A DNA stretch of 64,000 nt from an uncultured Erythrobacter sp. (GTDB taxonomy: Bacteria; Pseudomonadota; Alphaproteobacteria; Sphingomonadales; Sphingomonadaceae): NCBI GenBank assembly GCA_947494705.1, contig CANLVN010000002.1, positions 916,508 to 980,507 of the forward strand, written 5' to 3'. The position numbers were made by a program, and so were the translations under genes. The first letter of the stretch is position 1. Every line of letters begins with the position of its first letter. The notes below the pieces were generated by a model. That model worked only from the letters and a program-made list of their open reading frames with translations. It did not search any database and had not been told where the DNA came from. Positions 19,384 to 28,634 of this stretch are shown piece after piece.

Positions 19384-20652
19384 TTATTGAGCCGGAGCCA
19401 TTTGGCCCGGTCCCATCGGGTCCTGCTCGCCATCATCGACCAGTGCAGGACCACGTTTGCGGCCGAGCAGCTTACCCACCTTCTTCGAAAGCTTGGCGAA
19501 GCCGGTTTCGAGCGCGCCGAGCGCCTGCCCGCCGGGAACGTGAGCGGTGCGATAGTACATCCACAAGATCAGCGCGGCAAAGATCACGAACGGAAGCCAC
19601 AGCCCGATCACCGGATCGATCCGGCCCAGCGACGCGACGCTCAGCGCATATTGGTTGATCTTGTGATAGGAGACGACAAGCACGATGGAGACGAAAACGC
19701 CCAATGCACTGGTCGAACGTTTGGGCGGGATTGCAAGCGCTACCGCCAGAAGTGGCATCAGCAGCATCATGACGACCTCGACCAACCGGTAATGGAAAGT
19801 CGCCTGCACGGTGGCGCGGTCGGTTTCCCCGTCGGGTACCGGATCGTCGCTCCACCCCACGCGCAGCAATTCTGGCAGGATGTATTCGCGCGTACCGTCG
19901 CCGCGCGCGCGGAATTCCTCGATTGCAGGCAGGTCGATGGGCAGATCGTGGCGGCTGAAGGAGAGGACGCGTGGCGTGTCGCTGCCGGTGTCCTGCACGA
20001 TGGTTCCCTCGTTCAGACGCAGGATAATCGTGTTGGGGTCGTCAGTGGTCGCCAGGAAGGCGCCTTCGCGTGCGCTGATCGAGAGTACCTGGTCGCGATC
20101 GTTCGCAACGCGGGCGAAGATGCCCATCATGCGCTGACCACCATCCTCGCTCGCCTCGATGCGCAGCGCCATGCGGTCGGCAAGGGTGGTGAACTCGCCC
20201 ACCTTGATCGAGGCCCCAAGCGCGCCGGAGCGCAGATCGTATTCCATCTGGTTGTAATAATAGCGGCTGATCGGCTGGATATAGAAAACCAGCGCGATGT
20301 TGATCGCGATCAACACAGCCGTGATCGCGTAGGGCACGCGCAACAGCCGCCAGTAGGACAGGCCCACCGCGCGCATCGTGTCGAGCTCGCTCGATGTCGC
20401 CAGCTTGCGAAACGCGAGAAGCACGCCGAGCAGCAGGCCCAGCGGGATCGCGAGGCTCGCATATTCGGGGATCAGAGCGCCCAGCATCTTGAACACGACG
20501 CCTACCGGCCCGCCTTCGACCGCGACGAAATCGAACAGGCGAAGCATCTTTTCCAGTGTCAGCAGCGAAGCGGCGAGGGCAAACACGCCCAGCATCGGCA
20601 CGATCACCAATCGGAAGATGTAGCGGTCGATACTGGGAAGAAAGTTCAGCAC
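19384..20652 (-). CDS. lptF: LPS export permease LptF
   Basis: IDRYIFRLVIVPMLGVFALAASLLTLEKMLRLFDFV; FRKLATSSELDTMRAVGLSYWRLL. Confidence 0.9.
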   Translation of the reverse strand: MLNFLPSIDRYIFRLVIVPMLGVFALAASLLTLEKMLRLFDFVAVEGGPVGVVFKMLGALIPEYASLAIPLGLLLGVLLAFRKLATSSELDTMRAVGLSYWRLLRVPYAITAVLIAINIALVFYIQPISRYYYNQMEYDLRSGALGASIKVGEFTTLADRMALRIEASEDGGQRMMGIFARVANDRDQVLSISAREGAFLATTDDPNTIILRLNEGTIVQDTGSDTPRVLSFSRHDLPIDLPAIEEFRARGDGTREYILPELLRVGWSDDPVPDGETDRATVQATFHYRLVEVVMMLLMPLLAVALAIPPKRSTSALGVFVSIVLVVSYHKINQYALSVASLGRIDPVIGLWLPFVIFAALILWMYYRTAHVPGGQALGALETGFAKLSKKVGKLLGRKRGPALVDDGEQDPMGPGQMAPAQ

Positions 20653-20767
20653 ATCTCGTCCGTTGGTTTCGCGCGAAAGGTTGCGCCGGATATGCCCCTA
20701 GCGTCAATTCGCGGGCGCGTCATGCCCGAATGCTGGAGCAGCAAGGAGAGCGTGAGCGGGGGAGGCT

Positions 20768-21064
20768 TTACCAGAACTGACTGCCCGGCCCGCCCTTGAA
20801 GGGCTCTGCTTCGTACTGGCTGATCCACCCGCCATAGAACTGGCTGGGCTGGGAGATGATGACCTCGCCATCGACCAAGGATTTGTCGAGCGGATAAGGA
20901 TAGAAAGCGAGATGGCCGGTGATCCCGCGGAATGACTGCATCGGGTCGGCATAGCTCCATGCGCCAGCCTCGATCCGGTTGTCGCCAGTTACGATGTCGT
21001 AATAGCGCGCCTGCCCGCTTTCCTGTCCGGTTCTGATCGGATCAGGGTCGGGGCGCGGTTTCAA
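20768..21064 (-). CDS. DUF427-like protein, apparently missing its middle part
   Basis: RYYDIVTGDNRIEAGAWSYADPMQSFRGITGHLAFYP...PSQFYGGWISQYEAEPFKGGPGSQFW. Confidence 0.7.
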   Translation of the reverse strand: MKPRPDPDPIRTGQESGQARYYDIVTGDNRIEAGAWSYADPMQSFRGITGHLAFYPYPLDKSLVDGEVIISQPSQFYGGWISQYEAEPFKGGPGSQFW

Positions 21065-21077
21065 GCCTTCGCGCTTC

Positions 21078-21464
21078 TTACGCCTTTTCCAGCGTGCATT
21101 GGAGCGGGTGCTGATTCTGACGCGCGAAATCCATGACCTGATTCACCTTGGTCTCAGCGACTTCGTAGGGGAATATCCCGCAGACGCCGACACCCTTCTG
21201 GTGAACGTGGAGCATGACGCGTGTCGCTGCCTCCAGATCCATCCCGAAGAAGCGCTTCAGCACCATTACGACGAATTCCATCGGAGTGTAATCGTCGTTG
21301 AGCATCAGTACCTTGTACTGGCTCGGCTTCTTGGGCTTGGTGCGGGTCTTGGTCGCGACGCCGGTCTGACCGTCTCCGTCATCGTCCTTGCCTCCCTTGT
21401 CGCCGTCATCACCGGCCATCACTGCCGCATCCAGCGAGAGCTGGAGCACAGGGGCGTCGGCCAT
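21078..21464 (-). CDS. clpS: ATP-dependent Clp protease adaptor ClpS
   Basis: [58 protein letters not shown]. Start uncertain. Confidence 0.93.
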   Translation of the reverse strand: MADAPVLQLSLDAAVMAGDDGDKGGKDDDGDGQTGVATKTRTKPKKPSQYKVLMLNDDYTPMEFVVMVLKRFFGMDLEAATRVMLHVHQKGVGVCGIFPYEVAETKVNQVMDFARQNQHPLQCTLEKA

Positions 21465-21654
21465 TTCGGCGAGCGAGGGGAGATTGCAGGGCATCGGCTT
21501 CCATTATGGGATTCGTTTGCGGGGACGCAAGGCAGGAGTCTTGCGCTGCGTTTCTTGGCGAAAGATTAAACGCCTCAGATGCCTGCGGCAGGTCGCGCAG
21601 TATTTGCGTTCGCGGGCCCGATTTCCCGGGTAGGGCTGGCGCGATGCTGGCAAG

Positions 21655-21706
21655 CGCCCAGAAAACAGAAAAGGGCCGGACAGACCATTCGGTCCATCCG
21701 GCCCTC
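21655..21706 (-). terminator. terminator downstream of the phasin gene
   Basis: Minus strand AGGGCCGGA...TCCGGCCCT followed by TTTTCTGTTTTCT. Confidence 0.8.
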
Positions 21707-21780
21707 GCGCGTTCGCGCGCTTTCGTAAGCCGGGTTTGGGAGAGAGAGGAGAGGCCCGGCCTAGAAATTCGTGTTTTCGC

Positions 21781-22626
21781 TTACGCGGCCTTCGAGAACT
21801 TCTCGGTGGCGACGCTGACGCGGTTCGAAATCGGTGCGAAGGCGTCGTTGTAAAGCTTCATGATGGCTTCGGTGCGCTGCGAGCCGAACGAGACGGCAGC
21901 GTCGAAGTTGCGACGAGCGATCTCGCCCTGAAGTTCGAACAGTTCGCTGGCCGACTTGACCGAAGTAACCTTCTTGGCGTCTTCCTGCACGGTTTCGAGC
22001 ACGGTCTTGCCGTTTTCGACGTCGGTCTTCACCATTTCCTGTGCGCCGTTGAGGAAGATCTTGCCGCTTTCCACGACAGCTTCGAGGTTGGCCTTGCTGA
22101 ACTCGCCAGCGTCGGCTGCGAATTCGGTAGCCTTGCCATAAGCGCCCTTCATGCGGGTCTGGACTTCGGCGGCCATTTCCTTGGCCTGGGCGGTCATGTC
22201 GTTTTTCTTTGCAGTAGCCATGATGGTTTCCTTGAGTTTTGTAACGGTGTTGGTGTCAGTGCTGGTTTTGGCGGCTGGCTTCGCAGCGGTCTTGCGCGCT
22301 GCCGTTGCCGGGGCCTTCTTTTTCGCGGCGGTCTTGCGGGCCGGCGTTTTCTTGGCCGGAGCCTTCTTCGCAGCAGGCTTGCGTGCGGTTGTTTTAGCCG
22401 CAGTCTTCTTCGCCGCAGTTTTCTTTGCCGGAGCCTTTTTGGCTGGCGTTTTCTTCGCCGGAGCGTCGACCGCTTCCTTCACGGAACTCACGCTCGCCTC
22501 TTCCTTGGGGGCATCGGCTTCGACGGCTTTCGCAACCTTCTCGGCAGTCGAGCCCTTTGCGGCCGCGTCGGCATACGCCTTCTCGGCAGCGGCATCGATC
22601 TTCGATTGTGTTTTCACTTCAGCCAT
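21781..22626 (-). CDS. phasin family protein with N-terminal Lys/Ala/Pro-rich (histone H1-like) region
   Basis: PAKKTPAKKAPAKKTAAKK... repeats, then phasin domain (ARRNFDAAVSFGSQRTEAIMKLYNDAFAPISNRV). Confidence 0.85.
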   Translation of the reverse strand: MAEVKTQSKIDAAAEKAYADAAAKGSTAEKVAKAVEADAPKEEASVSSVKEAVDAPAKKTPAKKAPAKKTAAKKTAAKTTARKPAAKKAPAKKTPARKTAAKKKAPATAARKTAAKPAAKTSTDTNTVTKLKETIMATAKKNDMTAQAKEMAAEVQTRMKGAYGKATEFAADAGEFSKANLEAVVESGKIFLNGAQEMVKTDVENGKTVLETVQEDAKKVTSVKSASELFELQGEIARRNFDAAVSFGSQRTEAIMKLYNDAFAPISNRVSVATEKFSKAA

Positions 22627-22684
22627 TGCGTCCTCGTTTATGTTGCAGTGCACAAAATAGGCATCTGAGCAACAAAGTCAAGGA

Positions 22685-22705
22685 TTTTTGTGCAGTGCAC
22701 AAAAA
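22685..22705. promoter_or_regulatory. perfect 21-bp palindrome upstream of the phasin gene, candidate PhaR operator
   Basis: TTTTTGTGCA G TGCACAAAAA; second partial copy TTGCAGTGCACAAAA at 22643-22657. Confidence 0.6.
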
Positions 22706-22775
22706 CAGGCTAAGCCTTTGATATCATGAGTGGTTGAGCACGAGACGGGCCCAACTGACGCAGAAATTTCGCAGG

Positions 22776-24749
22776 TTACCGCGTCATTACATAGCTGCCC
22801 GGGGCATCGCCAAGAACCCGATCCCCGCGACCGCCCGGCTTGCGCTTGCCAGTTGCAGGGACCTTGTCATTGCCCTGATTTTCCAGCCATTCGAGCCAGT
22901 GAGGCCACCAGCTGCCAGGATGCTCGTTCGCGCTTTCGATAAAGTCGTCGAGCGATGCCGCCGCGCTGTCGCCGAGCCAGTACTGGTACTTACCGGCATC
23001 GGGATGGTTGACCACACCCGCGATGTGGCCCGATCCCGCGAGCACGAATTCAAGCGGCCCCTTAAAATGTTCGGTCAGGCGCCACACGCTGGCAGCGGGT
23101 GCGATATGATCCTCGCGACCTGCCTGTATGAAGGTCGGGGTGTCGACCTGCGTCAGGTCGATCGGCGTCCCGTCAGCTTCGAGTGCGTCCGGTACGACCA
23201 GCTTGTTGTCGCGATAGAGGTCGCGCAGGTAATCGCTGTGCCACTTGGACGGCAGGTTCGTTACGTCGCCGTTCCAGTGAAGGAGATCGAAGGCGGGATA
23301 GTCCTCCCCCAATAGGTAATTGTTGACCACGTAATTCCAGATCAGGTCCTTGCTGCGCAGTGCGTTGAACGTCGCGGCAAGGTATCGTCCGTCAAGATAG
23401 CCTTCGCTCGAAAGGTTGCCGATCAATTCCAACTGCCCGTCGTCGATGAAGTGCTTCAGGTCGCCGCTACGCTCAAAGTCGACCTGTGCGGTGAAGAACG
23501 TCGCGCTGTTCACCTTGTCCGCTTCGCCGCGCCGGGCAAGGATCGCCAGTGTCGCGGCCAATGTGGTGCCGGCGACGCAATAACCGATTGTGTTGACGCT
23601 CGGCACGTCCAGACGGTCGCGAATGATGTCGATCGCTTCGACCTGCGCGCGGATGTAGTCGTCCCATACCACATCGGCGAGGCTTTCATCGGCCGACTTC
23701 CAGCTTACTACGAAGACCGTGATCCCCTGGTCGACCGCCCATTTGATGAAGCTTTTCTTCTCGTTGAGGTCGAGGATGTAGAACCGGTTGATCCACGGTG
23801 GGAAGATCACCAGCGGCACTTTGTAGACGTCCTTGGTGGTCGGGGTGTACTGCAGCAGCTGGAACAGCGGTGTTTCGTGAACGACCTTGCCGGGCGTCGC
23901 CGCGAGATTCTCTCCGAGCTTGAACGCGTCGGGGTCGGTGTGGGTCAACTGACCGCGCTCCAGATCGTTGATCAGGTGGCGCATCCCGCGGACCAGATTC
24001 TGTCCGCGCGTTTCCATCGTTCGCTTGAGGACGACCGGGTTCGTGAGCAGGAAATTGTCCGGGCTCAGCGCTTCGGTCAGCGAAGAAACCGCGAACTTGA
24101 GCTGGCGCTTCTTTTCCGGATCGAGCCCCTCCATGGAGGAGGCCGCCTGCTGAAAATACTCCGCCAGCATCAGGTAGGTCTGGTGAAGCAGGGCAAAGGC
24201 GGGGTGTTCGCGCCATGCCGGATCGCGGAAGCGCTTGTCGCTGCGCGGCAATTCATCGGGTTTGTCAGTCTCGTCGGCCGCGCCCAGCGGGTTCGTCATG
24301 TAGCGACCCATCACCCCCTGCCACAATTGTAGCGAATCCTTCGCCAGTTGCGCCTGTGCCTCGAATACGCCCGTCGGCATTTGTTTGGCCATGCTTTGCG
24401 CGATCATCATGAACTGCGCAGGGTCCAGGGGGTTTCGTCCGCTGCTGGCATCTCGCGCGGTTTTCTGCGCCTGGCTGGTGACGAAGCCCAGCCACATGGT
24501 CTGCAATTCGCCCCCGGCCTTGGCCCAGTCGGCGATATCGCCGGCCTCCAGGCCATTGGCGAACATAGCGCCTAGCGGGCTGGCTTGAGACTCGCCATCA
24601 TTTGCGCTTGTCGGCATGGCAGAGGCGAACAACGTGCGCATCGCCTCTCCCTGCATATCGAAAAAGGCATTGAAGGGCGCCATCGCATCAAACATGCCCG
24701 CTCCACCCTCTTCGGTTCCTTTTCCGCCGTTTTCGTCCTTGCCCGCCAT
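22776..24749 (-). CDS. phaC: class I poly(3-hydroxyalkanoate) synthase
   Basis: TIGYCVAGTTLAATLAILA lipase-like box, FPPWINRFYILDLNEKKSFIKWAVDQGITVFVVSWKS, GREDHIAPAASVWR. Confidence 0.95.
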   Translation of the reverse strand: MAGKDENGGKGTEEGGAGMFDAMAPFNAFFDMQGEAMRTLFASAMPTSANDGESQASPLGAMFANGLEAGDIADWAKAGGELQTMWLGFVTSQAQKTARDASSGRNPLDPAQFMMIAQSMAKQMPTGVFEAQAQLAKDSLQLWQGVMGRYMTNPLGAADETDKPDELPRSDKRFRDPAWREHPAFALLHQTYLMLAEYFQQAASSMEGLDPEKKRQLKFAVSSLTEALSPDNFLLTNPVVLKRTMETRGQNLVRGMRHLINDLERGQLTHTDPDAFKLGENLAATPGKVVHETPLFQLLQYTPTTKDVYKVPLVIFPPWINRFYILDLNEKKSFIKWAVDQGITVFVVSWKSADESLADVVWDDYIRAQVEAIDIIRDRLDVPSVNTIGYCVAGTTLAATLAILARRGEADKVNSATFFTAQVDFERSGDLKHFIDDGQLELIGNLSSEGYLDGRYLAATFNALRSKDLIWNYVVNNYLLGEDYPAFDLLHWNGDVTNLPSKWHSDYLRDLYRDNKLVVPDALEADGTPIDLTQVDTPTFIQAGREDHIAPAASVWRLTEHFKGPLEFVLAGSGHIAGVVNHPDAGKYQYWLGDSAAASLDDFIESANEHPGSWWPHWLEWLENQGNDKVPATGKRKPGGRGDRVLGDAPGSYVMTR

Positions 24750-24905
24750 GTCGCTTCGCTCCTCGCGCATTTGTTGAGTGTTGCTCTAGCGCAAAGCATC
24801 AACCACTTCGACCGCAAATGGGTTCTGGACTTCAATGGGCTTATGGGTGGCCTTTGTGCCGCTGCTCGCTCATAATGCGACCAAAGCACGTATTAGAGGC
24901 ATTCG

Positions 24906-26105
24906 ATGGACGAACAATTTTACCGCATGAAGCGGCTGCCGCCCTATGTCATCGCAGAAGTCAACGCGATGCGCCACGCGGCGCGACAAGCGGGGCAGGA
25001 CATTATCGATCTTGGCATGGGCAATCCCGACCAGCCCCCGCCGCAGCACGTGATCGACAAGCTTTGCGAAGTCGCGGCCAAGCCCGACGCCCATGGCTAT
25101 TCGCAGTCAAAGGGCATTCCCGGACTGCGCCGCGCTCAGGCGAATTACTATGAACGGCGTTTCGGTGTGGATCTCGATCCCGAGAACGAGATCGTCGTGA
25201 CGATGGGCTCGAAGGAAGGGCTGGGCAGTCTTGCCACTGCGATCACCGCACCGGGTGACGTGGTGCTGGCTCCCAATCCGTCCTATCCGATTCACACATT
25301 CGGCTTCATTATCGCCGGGGCGACGATCCGCTCCATCCCGACGACGCCGGACGAGGAATACTGGCGCGCGCTGGAAAGCGCGATGAACTTTACCGTTCCA
25401 CGCCCCAGCGTGTTGGTCGTGAGTTATCCGTCGAACCCGACATCCGAGGTCGTCGATCTCGCTTTCTACGAACGCCTTGTCGACTGGGCGCGCGACAATC
25501 AGGTCTGGATCCTTTCCGATCTTGCCTATTCGGAACTTTATTATGGGGACGAGCCCACCCCATCGATCATGCAGGTCGAAGGCGCGAAGGATGTCGCTGT
25601 AGAATTTACCAGCATGAGCAAGACCTACTCTATGGCGGGATGGCGCATGGGGTTTGCCGTCGGCAACAAGCAGCTCATCGCCGCTCTCACGCGGGTCAAA
25701 TCCTATCTCGACTACGGAGCCTTCACCCCGATCCAGGCGGCAGCCTGTGCCGCGCTGAACGGGCCGCAGGACATCATCGAGAAAAACCGCGAGCTCTACC
25801 GCAAACGCCGCGATGTCATGGTCGAGGCATTCGGCAGGGCCGGTTGGGACATCCCGCCGCCACCGGCTTCCATGTTCGCCTGGGCCCCCCTGCCTCCGGC
25901 CCTGAAGGAAATGGGAAGCCTGGAATTTTCGAAGCAATTGCTGACCGAAGCGCAAGTCGCCGTCGCGCCGGGCGTGGGTTACGGGGAAAAGGGCGAAGGT
26001 TATGTGCGTATCGCAATGGTCGAAAACGAGCAGAGACTCCGGCAGGCTGCCAGGAACGTGAAGCGATACTTGTCCTCACTGGGGATCAATAGCTCCGCCG
26101 CGTGA
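24906..26105 (+). CDS. class I/II aminotransferase (alanine / LL-diaminopimelate aminotransferase-like)
   Basis: DIIDLGMGNPDQPPPQHVIDKL; SMSKTYSMAGWRMGFAVGN (PLP lysine). Confidence 0.88.
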   Translation: MDEQFYRMKRLPPYVIAEVNAMRHAARQAGQDIIDLGMGNPDQPPPQHVIDKLCEVAAKPDAHGYSQSKGIPGLRRAQANYYERRFGVDLDPENEIVVTMGSKEGLGSLATAITAPGDVVLAPNPSYPIHTFGFIIAGATIRSIPTTPDEEYWRALESAMNFTVPRPSVLVVSYPSNPTSEVVDLAFYERLVDWARDNQVWILSDLAYSELYYGDEPTPSIMQVEGAKDVAVEFTSMSKTYSMAGWRMGFAVGNKQLIAALTRVKSYLDYGAFTPIQAAACAALNGPQDIIEKNRELYRKRRDVMVEAFGRAGWDIPPPPASMFAWAPLPPALKEMGSLEFSKQLLTEAQVAVAPGVGYGEKGEGYVRIAMVENEQRLRQAARNVKRYLSSLGINSSAA

Positions 26106-26217
26106 CCATGCATGAGAACGGGTTGGCTGGGCCCGCTTTCCGTTGCGTAACTTTCATGCAATGATGGCTTGTTGCGTCACGCCTTTGTTTTTCACTTGAT
26201 GTGAGGGGAATGGATCC

Positions 26218-26820
26218 ATGTCGTCCGAAGCCACGCGGCCGCTTACAGAGCGACAGCAGGCTGTCATGGAACGTATTGACCGGCGCATGCCCATAAAGGT
26301 GATTGCGCAAGAGCTTGGCGTTTCCGAAACGCGGATCAACCAGCATATCCGAGCCCTCAAGGACATTTTTGGAGTCGGAAATCTCGGCGACTTGGTGGAG
26401 GCTTATCGCGCAAGTCTGCCGCCCGAACCCGATACGGTCGCTCAGGCATCGGAACCGTCACAAGGCGGCGCTGCCGAACCTCAACTGAAGGACTTGAGCG
26501 AACCTGTATACAGCAAAAAGCAGCTCCCTGAAGGAACGCTGGTAGGCCACATCTCCGAGGGCAACGACCCGGGCGAACTCGTATTGAGCGATGTTCTTCC
26601 GCTGATGGAGCAGGCTCCTTGGCTGGACGCTGGAGAGCCTCGGGTCGTAGCCCGGGTGCTCGACGGCGAGCACGCTGTCTGGTTTCGCCTCGCGGCTATC
26701 GTCGGGATCGCATTTGGCTTTCTCTCGGCGATCGTTCTGACCGTGACTGCTGCAGTCACGATCAGCGAGGCGCTGGACGGTCGCGCTAGTGTCCCGGTTG
26801 ACGAACAAGGCTTCTCCTGA
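26218..26820 (+). CDS. LuxR-like HTH protein with C-terminal transmembrane helix
   Basis: LTERQQAVMERIDRRMPIKVIAQELGVSETRINQHIRALKDIFGV; TM AAIVGIAFGFLSAIVLTVTAAVTI near C terminus. Confidence 0.75.
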   Translation: MSSEATRPLTERQQAVMERIDRRMPIKVIAQELGVSETRINQHIRALKDIFGVGNLGDLVEAYRASLPPEPDTVAQASEPSQGGAAEPQLKDLSEPVYSKKQLPEGTLVGHISEGNDPGELVLSDVLPLMEQAPWLDAGEPRVVARVLDGEHAVWFRLAAIVGIAFGFLSAIVLTVTAAVTISEALDGRASVPVDEQGFS

Positions 26821-26852
26821 CGAGCCAGGCGAAGCTCTCGGAGACCAATTCC

Positions 26853-27194
26853 ATGAACGACCGTATCACGAGCGACGCCAACAACCTCAAGAAGCTGATG
26901 CGCGAAGCCGAAGCGCTTGCCGACGAATCGATGATTGCATTCGCCCGCCTGAAGCAGGCAATGCTCGCCGCGCGCCAGAATCCCGGCGTCGAAGTCCACA
27001 CCGGCCAGCGCGCGCTGATGCGTCTCAACCAGGCCGAATCTCAGGCGATGGCCATGTCGACCAACCTCCTGCGTGTCCATGAAGAGCTTAGCAGCATTGC
27101 GCGCGAAACGATGGGCCCGGACACCGGCGTTCCCACCGAATTCCCCGAACAGGCGCTGGCGACTGTCGAAAATCCGGTTTCCGAGGACGCGTAA
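26853..27194 (+). CDS. conserved hypothetical, helical, 113 aa
   Basis: Good ORF co-directional in the operon. Confidence 0.7.
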   Translation: MNDRITSDANNLKKLMREAEALADESMIAFARLKQAMLAARQNPGVEVHTGQRALMRLNQAESQAMAMSTNLLRVHEELSSIARETMGPDTGVPTEFPEQALATVENPVSEDA

Positions 27195-27206
27195 GGCCGC
27201 TGATTG

Positions 27207-27773
27207 ATGCTGGAACTGCTGGCTTCGGAAAACAGAGCTTTTGTTCAGGACCTGCTCGCCTGGAGCGTTTGCATTGCGGCGCTGATCTGGGGAGCAGGTC
27301 CGGAACGGGCCGTTGCAGCGATCTGGCTGATCTTCTTCGAAGTCCTGACGGACTGGCTCTGGGCCGACTCGGTCGCGTACCGCTATTACGATATCGACGT
27401 TTTCCTGGCATCCATCGACCTGCTCGCGGGATGCGCCTGGATCACCGTGGCCCTCTATGCCAACCGCAATTACCCGTTGTGCATTGCGGCCATGCAATTG
27501 CTTTCCATGACGGCGCATCTGGCCAAGGGTCTGGTCGAAACGATCTCCACCATCGCCTACGCTTTCATGGTGGTTGCGCCCGGTTGGTTTCAACTCCTGT
27601 TCCTGGCTGTCGGTTTGAGCCGCCACATCCTCAGGAAACGGCGTTTCGGCCCCTACCGCGAATGGCGCAGGGTCAAATCGCCGCAGGGATCATTTTCGAA
27701 GGCGTTCGGGGCAGAAACCAGCAAAGACTGGCTGTCGAAGGGAAGCGCAAGCTGGAGAGATACTTTCAAATGA
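27207..27773 (+). CDS. hypothetical membrane protein
   Basis: Several hydrophobic segments; stop overlaps next start (ATGA). Confidence 0.7.
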   Translation: MLELLASENRAFVQDLLAWSVCIAALIWGAGPERAVAAIWLIFFEVLTDWLWADSVAYRYYDIDVFLASIDLLAGCAWITVALYANRNYPLCIAAMQLLSMTAHLAKGLVETISTIAYAFMVVAPGWFQLLFLAVGLSRHILRKRRFGPYREWRRVKSPQGSFSKAFGAETSKDWLSKGSASWRDTFK

Positions 27774-28189
27774 ACGCTCCATTTCAACGAGTGGTGCCGG
27801 CCCCGAAGCCTTCGGGCCAGCGCCAACAAGCTGTTATCGATTTCTTGCGCGCCATGGTGGTGGGTGAACATGGCACGATCGAACGGCTCCACTCGCTCTT
27901 TCTCGACGAGAGTGGCAATTACGTCGGCGACGCGTCTCTGGGTCATGGAGCCCGCAGTGCTTTATCGCTGCGCATGAGGGAATTGTTCGGCAGGGCGCTC
28001 AGCATGAATGCCAAAGGCATGGTCATTGCGCATAACCATCCGTCGGGCTTTTGCCGACCCAGCCAGAGCGATATAATTGCGACGCACCGCATCCGCTCCA
28101 TCGCCGAAACTCTCGACGTCGAACTCGTCGACCATCTTATTTTCACGCGCGACACGGTCTATTCGATGCGCGCAGGGGGCAATCTTTGA
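27770..28189 (+). CDS. RadC-like JAB/MPN (JAMM) domain protein
   Basis: GRALSMNAKGMVIAHNHPSGFCRPSQSDIIATHRI...VDHLIFTRDTVYSM. Confidence 0.88.
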   Translation: MNAPFQRVVPAPKPSGQRQQAVIDFLRAMVVGEHGTIERLHSLFLDESGNYVGDASLGHGARSALSLRMRELFGRALSMNAKGMVIAHNHPSGFCRPSQSDIIATHRIRSIAETLDVELVDHLIFTRDTVYSMRAGGNL

Positions 28190-28569
28190 TGCCTGGTCGC
28201 AAATCCCCTCTCTTTCCCGACAGCGACACGATGATCCCCAGGTTCCGGGAGGCGGGCGACCTGACGCTCGACCTGCTTCATCGAGATGGCCGGGTCGACG
28301 ATCGGTGGCTGGGCTTTCATCCACGCGAGTTCGAGTTGCTCTGGCGCCTTGCTGAACAACCTGGCCAGCGCATGACCCGCCGTGAGCTCTTGCGCGATGT
28401 CTTGCGGATCGAACACGAACCGGAAACGAACAGCGTCGCCGTGCACGTTGCGCGCGTGCGTTCCAAGCTGGAGCCTTTCGGGCTTTCGACGATCCTGGCG
28501 ACACATCCCGATGGCGGGTACTATCTCAATCCTCCCTCGACCAACCTGCACTTCCTTCAGAACCACTAG
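28189..28569 (+). CDS. winged-helix (OmpR/PhoB-type) DNA-binding protein without receiver domain
   Basis: FHPREFELLWRLAEQPGQRMTRRELLRDVLRIEHEPETNSVAVHVARVRSKLEPFGLSTILATHPDGGYYL; TGATG overlap with JAB gene. Confidence 0.85.
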   Translation: MPGRKSPLFPDSDTMIPRFREAGDLTLDLLHRDGRVDDRWLGFHPREFELLWRLAEQPGQRMTRRELLRDVLRIEHEPETNSVAVHVARVRSKLEPFGLSTILATHPDGGYYLNPPSTNLHFLQNH

Positions 28570-28634
28570 CGTCTGGACAGGCGTGCGGCCATCGGCCACC
28601 TTTGGGAAGAAAACAGATCCAGGGGAAGATATTC

